From NCBI GenBank assembly GCA_005884745.1, contig VAZU01000210.1:1-6280 (forward strand): a stretch of 6,280 bases of DNA, given 5' to 3'. Shown one piece after another: positions 1 through 6,133 of this stretch. The notes below the pieces were generated by a model. That model searched no databases. It was not told the DNA's origin and saw nothing but the letters and a program-made list of their open reading frames with translations. Numbering within the stretch: the stretch's first letter is position 1; every line of letters begins with the position of its first letter. A program made the translations under genes and the position numbers. This DNA is from Alphaproteobacteria bacterium. GTDB lineage: Bacteria > Pseudomonadota > Alphaproteobacteria > Rhizobiales > Xanthobacteraceae.

Positions 1-365
1 AGATACGCGCTGATGAAACCCACCAGCAATCCCACGGTGACGGCCGCCGCCAAAAATGGCCGGAACAGCCGCCACGGCGACATGCCGGCCGCGTTCATCA
101 CCACGAGCTCGGCGTCCCCGTTGAGCTTGTCGATTGCGTAGACGACCGCGATCACGAAGGCGATCGGAGCGATGACCTGCGCCAGGATCGGAATGAGCAG
201 CCCGGTAATGCCGAGAAATACCAGGATGGTCTGTCCCTGGTTCGTGATCAGATCGATCTCGCGCAACGCATGCGTGATCCAGATGATCCCCGTCAGGCTG
301 ACGAGGATCAACAGGAATGCACCGAAGGTGGTGCGGAAAATGTAGCGATCGATCGAGCTCGGCAT
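1..365 (-). CDS. lptF: LptF, LPS export ABC transporter permease (N-terminal part, cut by the window edge)
   Basis: The minus strand from an ATG at 363-365 stays open to the left edge, giving 121 residues. It begins MPSSIDRYIFRTTFGAFLLI and shows membrane segments at about residues 14-34, 47-77 and 102-120. The charged stretch DAELVVMNAAGMSPWRLF (84-101) is the cytoplasmic coupling segment of the YjgP/YjgQ (LptF/LptG) family that contacts the ATPase LptB. In the LptB2FG complex, LptF and LptG extract LPS from the inner membrane and pass it to LptC and the periplasmic bridge. The early RYIFRTT and the GQTILVFLGIT segment resemble rhizobial LptF rather than LptG as I remember them. The family is usually 350-400 residues, so about a third is here. 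No good Shine-Dalgarno precedes the ATG, but no other in-frame start fits better. lptG is expected next, outside the window. The gene is divergent from the GT-C gene at 478. Confidence 0.93.
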   Translation of the reverse strand, partial: MPSSIDRYIFRTTFGAFLLILVSLTGIIWITHALREIDLITNQGQTILVFLGITGLLIPILAQVIAPIAFVIAVVYAIDKLNGDAELVVMNAAGMSPWRLFRPFLAAAVTVGLLVGFISAY

Positions 366-477
366 GCGATGTGCGCGAACGTAGACTATTCCCGGGGGGC
401 CGTTTAGCCTAAATTCCGGGCGCTGTCGCCTCCCGCCCGCAGAGCAGGGCTTTCGCATTTGGCTCGAGCGAGCCGCA
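366..477. other. divergent intergenic region between lptF and the GT-C gene
   Basis: These 112 bp must carry the lptF promoter, and any promoter of the rightward gene that is not inside the repeat. I cannot point to a convincing -35/-10 pair on either strand. The only structure I see is a short near-palindrome, GGCTCGAGCGAGCC (461-474), ending three bases before the ATG at 478. Its 6-bp arms are separated by two bases. It could be a small operator or mRNA hairpin, or chance in GC-rich DNA. Confidence 0.5.
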
Positions 478-2124
478 ATGGAACTCGCTTTCCCGGAGGT
501 CCCCGGAGGGGAGAGGGATGGGGTGAGGGGGATAGGGTCATTGTTAGAGGTTTTAGCTCGTAACCCCCTCACCCGATTCTCGCCTTCGGCGAGGATCGAC
601 CCCGGATCAGGTCCGGGGCAGGCTCTCTCCCCTCCGGGGCGAGGGAAGCCGAAGTCGCGTCTGGGTCTCGCCGTCGCGATCCTCGCGGGGCTCACCCTGG
701 TGCGCGTGATCGGGCTCGCGGCGTCGGTGGTCGACCTGTTCCCGGACGAAGCGCAATATTGGGCCTGGTCGCGCGATCTCGCCTGGGGCTATTTTTCCAA
801 GCCGCCGCTGCTCGCCTGGACCATTGCGGCTGCCGACCACGTCTGCGGCAGCGCCGAAGCCTGCATTCGCGCGCCTGCGCCGATCCTGTATTTCGCCACC
901 AGCCTCCTCGTCTATGCGATCGCGGCGACCCTCTATGACGATCGCGCGGCGTTCTGGGCCTCGATGCTCACCGCGTTGGGCACCGGCGTGGTATTCTCGG
1001 CCCGCATCATCTCCACCGACGTCCCGCTGTTGTTGTTTTGGGCGCTGGCTCTGCTCGCGTACGTGAAGCTGCTGCAGCAGCCGAAGCTGTCGTGGAGCGT
1101 CGTGCTCGGACTGGCGCTCGGACTCGGGCTGTTGGCCAAATACGCCATGATCTATTTCCTGCTCGGTGCGGGCTTGGCGGCGCTGTTCGAGGCGGACGCG
1201 CGCAAGCTGCTGACGAGGCGCGAGCCCTGGATCGCGCTTGCGATCGGCGCCGTCGTAATCGCCCCGAACCTCTTGTGGAACCTGCACAACGGCCTGGTCA
1301 CGTTCGGGCACACGCGCGCCGTGGTGAACGCCGAGCAGAGTCTCGGCCTGCATCCCAAGAGCGCGCTCGAATTTCTCGCGGCGCAGTTCGCGGTGATCGG
1401 GCCGATCGTGTTCGCCGTGCTGATCGTCTGCCTCGCGCGGCTGCGCTCCAAGTTGCTGGCGCCGTCGGATCGGCTGATGCTCGCCTTCGCGATCCCGCCG
1501 CTGGCGCTGATCACGGCGACGGCGCTCTTCACCAAGGCCTATGCGAACTGGGCGGCGACATCCGCGGTCTCGGCGATCGTGCTCGCCGCCGCGGTGCTCA
1601 CCCGCCGCGAGAACTGGGGGTTGCTGCGCGTCAGCATCGTGCTGGGTGCGATCGCGCAATTCGTGTTTCTGGCCGGCGACGCATTCGCCACGAAAATCTC
1701 GCTGTCGTTCCTGCCCGAGGGACAGCGCGATCTCTATCGCCGCACGCTGGGCTGGCGGGCCTTCGCCGAGGGAGCCGGCCAGCTGGCGCGAAAAATCGGC
1801 GCGGCGACCATCGCGGGCGATGAACGCAACCAGCTCGGCGCGCTGTATTACTACCTGCGCGACGAGCCGGTGAAGATCTTGGCGTGGCCCTCCGACGCGA
1901 GCGTGAATTTCGATTTGACCCGGCCGCTGACCGAGACCGCGGCAGAGCCGATTCTGTTGGTCAGCGTGTGTCCGGCGCCGGCGCGGCACCTGGCTCGATA
2001 CGCGGCGGTCGAGCCGCTCGGCAGCTTTACGGCGGCGAGCGGGCCGACTTCGAGCCGAACCTATTTCGCGTACAAGCTGGCGCAGCCCCGCGGTCCCATC
2101 GGCCCGCTCCCGGCCTGCGGCTGA
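478..2124 (+). CDS. GT-C family (PMT_2 / ArnT- or Rgt-like) membrane glycosyltransferase
   Basis: From the ATG at 478 this encodes 548 residues ending at TGA 2122-2124. The recognisable protein starts near residue 60 with a hydrophobic segment (about 62-84). Then comes the family signature FPDEAQYWAWSRDL (88-101), whose Asp90-Glu91 matches the acidic pair in the first periplasmic loop of GT39/ArnT-type enzymes, and GYFSKPPLLAW (104-114). Many transmembrane helices follow, with STDVPLLLFW (179-188) and LLAKYAMIYF (218-227), then a mostly soluble tail from about residue 430. The family uses polyprenyl-phosphate sugar donors at the periplasmic face; ArnT adds aminoarabinose to lipid A and rhizobial RgtA-D add galacturonic acid to core or lipid A. 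The substrate here is unknown. The start is uncertain: residues 8-55 come from a palindromic repeat. In-frame ATG 478, GTG 523 and TTG 541 are possible, but GTG 700 would remove part of the first helix. The purine-rich repeat places SD-like sequence before GTG 523 and TTG 541. The dehydratase-like gene follows after 68 bp. Confidence 0.88.
   Translation: MELAFPEVPGGERDGVRGIGSLLEVLARNPLTRFSPSARIDPGSGPGQALSPPGRGKPKSRLGLAVAILAGLTLVRVIGLAASVVDLFPDEAQYWAWSRDLAWGYFSKPPLLAWTIAAADHVCGSAEACIRAPAPILYFATSLLVYAIAATLYDDRAAFWASMLTALGTGVVFSARIISTDVPLLLFWALALLAYVKLLQQPKLSWSVVLGLALGLGLLAKYAMIYFLLGAGLAALFEADARKLLTRREPWIALAIGAVVIAPNLLWNLHNGLVTFGHTRAVVNAEQSLGLHPKSALEFLAAQFAVIGPIVFAVLIVCLARLRSKLLAPSDRLMLAFAIPPLALITATALFTKAYANWAATSAVSAIVLAAAVLTRRENWGLLRVSIVLGAIAQFVFLAGDAFATKISLSFLPEGQRDLYRRTLGWRAFAEGAGQLARKIGAATIAGDERNQLGALYYYLRDEPVKILAWPSDASVNFDLTRPLTETAAEPILLVSVCPAPARHLARYAAVEPLGSFTAASGPTSSRTYFAYKLAQPRGPIGPLPACG
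501..639. repeat. nested palindromic repeat element overlapping the start of the GT-C gene
   Basis: The outer arms are a perfect 15-bp inverted repeat, CCCCGGAGGGGAGAG at 501-515 and its complement at 625-639. A second perfect 11-bp pair lies inside: GGGTGAGGGGG at 521-531 with its complement at 564-574, around a 32-nt loop. The right half carries two more hairpins. One is at 575-597, with a 10-bp stem containing one G-T pair and a TTC loop. The other is at 600-618, with stem CCCCGGA/TCCGGGG and loop TCAGG. The nested symmetry is visible directly. I recall similar 'CCCTCACCC...CTCTCCCC' blocks as dispersed intergenic repeats in Bradyrhizobium-like genomes, but copy number cannot be checked from one window. 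One reading frame through the element has no stop and is in phase with the GT-C gene. Confidence 0.82.
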
Positions 2125-2192
2125 CCTGCTTGGGTGCCGATTTGACGCGCGCTCGCCAACCACACCCTGCGCAGCAAGCGTCTCCAAAAGCG

Positions 2193-3425
2193 ATGCGTCT
2201 CCTGGCGCCCTATTGCGGCGATCCGCGGCTCGACCGGATTGCGACGGGGCGCGAGCGCTCGCGGTTCGATGCGGACGTGGCGGCGCGGGCGGGAGAGCTC
2301 GCGGAGGGGATCGAAGGCAGGCGCGTGTTGGTCCTGGGCGGCGCCGGCAGCATCGGCGCCGCGAGCGTGGCGCTGCTGCTGGCCTACCGGCCGGCCGCGG
2401 TCCACGTCGTCGACACCGCCGAGAATGCTCTGGCCGAGCTCACGCGCGACTTGCGCTCGCGCGCCGGGCCGGCGATTGCCGCCGAGCTGCGCTTTCTGCC
2501 GCTCGATCTCGGCAGCGCCGCCATGGAACGCGTGCTGCGCGGCGAGCGCAAATACGATCTCGTGCTCGATTTCGCCGCCCAGAAACACGTGCGCGGCGAG
2601 AAGGACCTGCCGTCGTTGTTGCAGATGCTCGACACCAACGTGCTGAAAACGCGACGGCTGCTGCGCTGGCTCAACGCCTATGGGCACTCCGCGCGGTGCT
2701 TCTGCGTCTCGACCGACAAGGCGGCAAATCCGACGAGCCTGATGGGCGCCAGCAAACGTTTGATGGAACAGGTGCTGTTCCACGCGGCCGGCGATTTCGA
2801 GGCGGCCAATGCCGCGCGATTCGCGAACGTGGCGTTCTCCAACGGAAGCCTGCTGCAGAGCTTCCTGATCCGGGTTTCGCGGCGGCAGCCGCTCGCGGTC
2901 CCGCGCGACACCCGCCGGTATTTCATCAGTGCGCAGGAAGCCGCGCAGATTTGCCTGCTGGCCGCGATCGTGGCGCCGACTTGCTGCATCGTGTTCCCCA
3001 AGCTCGATCCGAAGCGACATCTGCGGCCGTTGCTCGACGTCGCCCAAGCGACCCTCGCGCATCTCGGGTTTCGCGCCGCGCTGTATGAGGACCCGGAGGC
3101 GGCGCGCGGCTCGGTCGAGCGCGAGATCGCGCGCGGCGCTTACCCCGTGCTGGTCACGGCGCTCGATACCAGCGGCGAGAAACCTTATGAGGAGTTCGTG
3201 TCGGCCGGGGAGGTCGCGAGCGAGATCGGCCTGCAGGCCTTGTGCGCGGTTCGCCATGACGGCCCGCCCGCGCGGGAGCTCGATGCGGTTCTGGAATTTC
3301 TCGAGCAGGCGGTGAACGACGCGCGCGTGCCGCTCGGCAAGGCCGAGGTCGTCGCAGCGCTCGCCAAGGTCATCCCCGGCTTCGAGCATGTCGAGACCGG
3401 CCGCAGCCTAGACGACCGTATTTGA
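2193..3425 (+). CDS. soluble CapD/FlaA1-like nucleotide-sugar 4,6-dehydratase homologue (extended SDR)
   Basis: From ATG 2193 this is 410 residues ending at TGA 3423-3425. A leader of about 43 residues precedes a Rossmann fold with the NAD(P)-binding loop GGAGSIG (49-55). Next come DFAAQKHVRGEKD (126-138), matching the AA-KHV motif of CapD/PglF/WbpM, and STDKAANPTSLMGASKRLME (173-192) with Asp175, Lys176, Met184 and Lys188. The segments FANVAFSNGSLLQSF (210-224) and RRYFISAQEAAQI (241-253) follow. The MGASK block carries Met where classical SDRs have catalytic Tyr, as in the large CapD/WbpM dehydratases. Those have an N-terminal membrane domain that is absent here. The C-terminal module from about 265, including YPVLVTALDTSGEKPYEEF, is typical of a soluble subgroup I remember from alphaproteobacteria. 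The likely reaction is 4,6-dehydration of a UDP-HexNAc, but the substrate is unproven. The frame stays open upstream to 1884, but that part runs inside the GT-C gene. ATG 2193 fits the N-terminus although its Shine-Dalgarno is poor; TTG 2130 and 2142 are alternatives. Confidence 0.91.
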   Translation: MRLLAPYCGDPRLDRIATGRERSRFDADVAARAGELAEGIEGRRVLVLGGAGSIGAASVALLLAYRPAAVHVVDTAENALAELTRDLRSRAGPAIAAELRFLPLDLGSAAMERVLRGERKYDLVLDFAAQKHVRGEKDLPSLLQMLDTNVLKTRRLLRWLNAYGHSARCFCVSTDKAANPTSLMGASKRLMEQVLFHAAGDFEAANAARFANVAFSNGSLLQSFLIRVSRRQPLAVPRDTRRYFISAQEAAQICLLAAIVAPTCCIVFPKLDPKRHLRPLLDVAQATLAHLGFRAALYEDPEAARGSVEREIARGAYPVLVTALDTSGEKPYEEFVSAGEVASEIGLQALCAVRHDGPPARELDAVLEFLEQAVNDARVPLGKAEVVAALAKVIPGFEHVETGRSLDDRI

Positions 3426-4268
3426 CGCCTCGCGGGCTGCGGCGACGAGCTGCCGCAGCCCTTCCGCGAGCTCGATCCGCGGCCGCCAGCCGAGCGCGCG
3501 CAGCGCGGAAATATCCGCCACCGCGTCGGCAATCTCCTCGGCGCGCGAACTGCCCCGTGCCACGATCGGCTTTGTCGTGCCGGCCGCCCGCTCGACCATT
3601 TGCGCGATCTCGCCGACGGCATGGGAGCGGCCGGAGCCGACGTTGTAGACGCGCGCCTCGTCCCCGACCGGCACCGTGCACAAGGCGGAGACGAGGTCGT
3701 CGACGTGGACGAAATCCCGCCGCGGACGCGGGTCATGGACGATGAGCTCCGGCACGGCGGGATCGAGCGCCTGCGCAATGAGCTGCGGAATCAGGAATTG
3801 CTGCCGCTGCCCGGGGCCGTAGACGTTGAACGGGCGCAGAATGGTCACCGGGACACGGAACCTCTCCGAAAAGAACCTGCAGGCGGCTTCGGCCGCGGCT
3901 TTCGAGAAGGCGTAAGGATTGTTCGGCCGCAACGGCGCCGTTTCCGGGATCGGCAGCCGATCGGCCACGCCGTAGCAATAGCCGCTGACGTAAACCAGCG
4001 GGATCGCCTCCGTTCGGCAATATTCGAGCAGGTCGACCGTGCCCTGCACGTTGGCGCGATAAAACTCCGCGGGCTCGTTCCAGGAGTCCGGGACGAAGGT
4101 CCGGGCGGCGAGATGAAATACTTTGTCGACGCGCGGGGCTGCTTTCCAGCCGCGGTCGAGCTCCGCGTGTCCGGGCGCCCAAACCTCGAACCCTTGCGCC
4201 CGCAACGCCGCGCACAGCCGGCGGCCGACGAAGCCGGTGCCACCTGTCACCAGAACGCGCGCGCCCAT
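3408..4268 (-). CDS. NAD(P)-dependent nucleotide-sugar epimerase/reductase (extended SDR)
   Basis: From ATG 4268 to TAG 3408-3410 this is 286 residues. It has the nucleotide-binding loop GGTGFVG (9-15), a serine in VYVSGYCYG (92-100), and the catalytic pair Tyr119/Lys123 in NPYAFSKAAAE. RPFNVYGPGQRQQF (145-158) and RRDFVHVDDLVSAL (183-196) are the substrate-side motifs of the UDP-glucose 4-epimerase / dTDP-glucose dehydratase / GDP-4-keto-6-deoxymannose reductase branch. The length is slightly short for that group (usually 300-340) but no motif is missing. It would interconvert or reduce a nucleotide sugar in the cytoplasm for LPS assembly; the exact sugar cannot be told. The ATG starts two bases after the nucleotidyltransferase stop, which indicates one operon with translational coupling. 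Its 3' end overlaps the last 18 bases of the convergent dehydratase-like gene. Upstream in-frame ATGs exist, but they run through the nucleotidyltransferase gene and would add an unrelated arginine-rich extension. Confidence 0.92.
   Translation of the reverse strand: MGARVLVTGGTGFVGRRLCAALRAQGFEVWAPGHAELDRGWKAAPRVDKVFHLAARTFVPDSWNEPAEFYRANVQGTVDLLEYCRTEAIPLVYVSGYCYGVADRLPIPETAPLRPNNPYAFSKAAAEAACRFFSERFRVPVTILRPFNVYGPGQRQQFLIPQLIAQALDPAVPELIVHDPRPRRDFVHVDDLVSALCTVPVGDEARVYNVGSGRSHAVGEIAQMVERAAGTTKPIVARGSSRAEEIADAVADISALRALGWRPRIELAEGLRQLVAAAREASNTVV
3434..3461 (+). terminator. strong GC hairpin just after the dehydratase stop codon (possible terminator)
   Basis: GGGCTGCGGC (3434-3443) and GCCGCAGCCC (3452-3461) form a perfect 10-bp stem around an 8-base loop. 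A further CTCGC/GCGAG pair (3429-3433 with 3466-3470) can extend it past a small bulge. It begins 9 bases after the plus-strand stop at 3425. No T-run follows, so it is not a standard intrinsic terminator. It could stall polymerase, help Rho-dependent termination or protect the 3' end of the transcript. It lies within the 3' coding part of the convergent epimerase gene (the LRQLVAAAR segment), so it may simply reflect Leu/Ala/Arg codons. Confidence 0.35.
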
Positions 4269-4270
4269 CG

Positions 4271-4947
4271 TCAGCGATCGAATTTTTCCGCGAACTCCCG
4301 GCTCGCCTGCTCGTAGTCCTCGGGCCGGCCGATGTCGAGCCAGTATCCCGCGTGATGATGAATGTCGATGCGCTGTCCGGCGGCCAGCATCTTGTGCATC
4401 AAATCGTCGAACCCGAACGGGCCGCGATCCGGAATGAAGTCGAGGGCGCGGCGCGACACGCCGTAGATTCCCATGCTGACCGTCTGGGTCAGCGTCGGTT
4501 TCTCGCGAAAGCTCACCAGCCGCTCGCCTTCCACGCCGAGTGGTCGCGGCGGGTCGCCGCAATGGTGAACGCCGCCCCGGACGCGGTGTGGCGATCGAGG
4601 AAGGCGCCCAGGTCGAGATCGGTCAGCACGTCGGCGTTCATGACCAGGAAATGCTCCGGAAGATCGTGCAGCAGCCGCAGCGGCCCGAACGTGCCCAGCG
4701 GCTCCGGCTCGAGCGAGTAGCGCAGCGCCACGCCGAACTTTTCGCCGTCGCCGAAATAGGCCCGGATCAGATCCCCCATGTGATTGATGGCCAGGGTGGC
4801 GACGTCGAACCGCGCTTGCGCCAGCCTGCGAATGGAGATCTCGATGATCGGTGTGTCGCCGATCGGCACCAGGGGCTTGGGCAAGGTCACGGTGAAGGGC
4901 CGCAGCCGCGTTCCCTTGCCGCCCGCGAGAATGACCGCGTATCTCAT
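4271..4947 (-). pseudogene. sugar-1-phosphate nucleotidyltransferase, reading frame broken near 4540
   Basis: The gene begins at ATG 4947 with MRYAVILAGGKGTRLRPF, the nucleotide-binding signature of the NTP_transferase family. PKPLVPIGDTPII (23-35) and the metal-site segment NADVLTDLD (104-112) follow. After residue 136 (TRRDH) the frame runs into a TGA at 4513-4515. The rest of the protein is found in another frame: LGVEGERLVSFREKPTL, SMGIYGVSRRALDFIP, FGFDDLMHKML and GYWLDIGRPEDYEQ, ending at TGA 4271-4273. Adding one base near 4536-4545 gives 225 residues, normal for small RfbA/HddC/mannose-1-phosphate guanylyltransferase relatives. The enzyme would make an NDP-sugar from NTP and sugar 1-phosphate. 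As written, the product is a 144-residue fragment lacking the C-terminal metal and sugar-binding part. Either the gene is dead or a base was lost in sequencing. It starts at the end of the glycosyltransferase gene and ends two bases before the epimerase start. Confidence 0.85.
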
Positions 4948-6133
4948 TCCCGTCCCCTCCGACGCCGACCCCCGCGGAATAGAGCTCGGGCCGCTCCCCG
5001 TAGCGCATGGCGTTCGCGCTCCACTGTGCGGCGCGCCCCTTATCGCTGGCTTCGCCGAGCGCCGCCAGCAGGGATCGTTGCGCGAACGGCTCGGGGATGA
5101 CGGCGCCGGCATCCGCCTCGCGCACGTGACCGGCATAGCCGCACACCGCGGTCGTCACCACCGGCAGGCCGTTCACGACGGCTTCGAGGATCACCGTTCC
5201 GGTGGTATCGGCACGGGCGGGATGGAGCAGCAGGTCCGCGGCCGCCATGACGTCCGGGATCTCTTCGTCTGCGACAAATCCCAGGAGCGCGAGGCGATCC
5301 TCGACCCGCAGCCTGCGCGCCGATCTGAGCAGGGGCCCCGCGCCCGGGTCGGATCGAGCCAGGCCGATGACCAACAGGCGCGCGGCCGGAAATTCCGGCA
5401 GCGCCGCGATTGCCCGATCGAAGCCTTTGGTCCGCGGCTGCCGGCCGATCGCGAGCCAGCACCAATCCTCGCCTTCAAGTCCGAGCGCGGCGCGGCGGCG
5501 TTCGCGCGTGCCGTCGAGGCGGCGCTCCGGATGCCGGCGCTCGCGCTCGACGTTGGGCGGCAACAGCGCAACGCGCTGCGGTTCGGTCCCCCAGGCACGG
5601 CGGTAGCCTTCGATCTGCGACGGGCTGAGCGCGATGATGCGGGTATTCGCGCCCGCCGCAAAGCAGGCCGCTTCGAGCGCGCGCAGCGCGCGATAGCGCG
5701 GCGTCAGGCGCCGCCATCCGCGCCGGGCCGCGACCGAAGCATCGGCGCAATAGATGAGGTCGAGCCCGGAAAGCTTGTCGAAACCGACCACGAGATCGAA
5801 GCGGTCGCTGGTCGCGTCGGCGAGATCCGCCGCGAAGCGCCGATTGCGCCCGTGATTGGTCCAGGCCGAATTGTCGAGAACTTCGATCGGAACCTCGCCG
5901 GGAAGCGGCCCGGCCGCCCGCGAGGTGAAGATCACCACCTCGTGGCCGCGCCGGCGCAGAATGCGCGCGATCGCCAGGCAATTGCGCTGCAGCCCGCCGC
6001 CCGGAAACAAACTGACGATCCCGAACGCGATGCGCAGAACCCCCGGTGCGCGCGCACAGCGATCGCTGCCGCCGCGGGGGTCGGATCGCGCGCGTCCCGG
6101 CCATTCGCCGTGCTGTGGGAGCGGCAGGTTCAT
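4944..6133 (-). CDS. waaG: WaaG-like LPS core glycosyltransferase (GT4), frame lost in the last codons
   Basis: From ATG 6133 the protein is clear to about residue 386. FPGGGLQRNCLAIA (43-56) matches the donor-side loop of E. coli WaaG (FPFGGLQRD). WTNHGRN (91-97), VVGFDKLSGLDLIYCAD (115-131), LTPRYRALRALE (143-154) and TEPQRVALLPP (183-193) follow WaaG block by block. The GT-B C-terminal domain has GRQPRTKGFDRAI (230-242), LLLHPARADTTGTVILEA (301-318) and TTAVCGYAGHV (327-337). WaaG transfers glucose from UDP-glucose to core heptose II at the inner membrane; here the sugar is an inference. A 32-residue leader precedes the usual start, with no closer conventional start codon. The ATG overlaps the stop of an upstream frame (ATGA), so coupling is likely. 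After NAMRYGERPELYS the frame has no stop. One missing base near 4969-4976 would restore an end at TGA 4946-4944, giving 396 residues; the coordinates here assume that end. As written, the frame runs on to 4271. The symbol marks family, not proven substrate. Confidence 0.88.
4954..4960 (-). promoter_or_regulatory. Shine-Dalgarno site of the nucleotidyltransferase
   Basis: On the minus strand GGAGGGG (4960-4954) lies eight bases (counted from GGAGG) before the ATG at 4947. This is the best ribosome-binding site in the window and fixes the nucleotidyltransferase start. It lies inside the last codons of the WaaG-like gene, and the ATG is in an ATGA overlap with a TGA at 4946-4944 in another frame. 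Confidence 0.7.

Noticed and set aside
501..639. Insertion sequence or CRISPR-like array at the palindromic element
   Set aside because: There is no transposase, no terminal repeat with target duplication that I could see, and no regular repeat-spacer pattern; it is a single nested palindrome.
607..2187. Long minus-strand open frame (526 codons) opposite the GT-C gene
   Set aside because: Its translation is rich in Arg, Gln, Glu and Gly with no motif, whereas the plus strand has clear membrane and GT-C motifs. GC-rich codon bias keeps the antisense frame open.
1884..2192. In-frame 103-codon upstream extension of the dehydratase-like gene
   Set aside because: It mostly overlaps the GT-C gene in another frame, has no recognisable sequence, and the family leader fits the ATG at 2193.
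2061..3389. Minus-strand open frame (442 codons) opposite the dehydratase-like gene
   Set aside because: It is Arg/Gln/His-rich without domains and is fully covered by a plus-strand gene with Rossmann and STDKA motifs.
4269..4562. In-frame upstream extension of the epimerase to an ATG at 4562
   Set aside because: It overlaps the C-terminal half of the nucleotidyltransferase out of frame, and the Rossmann fold starts right at ATG 4268.
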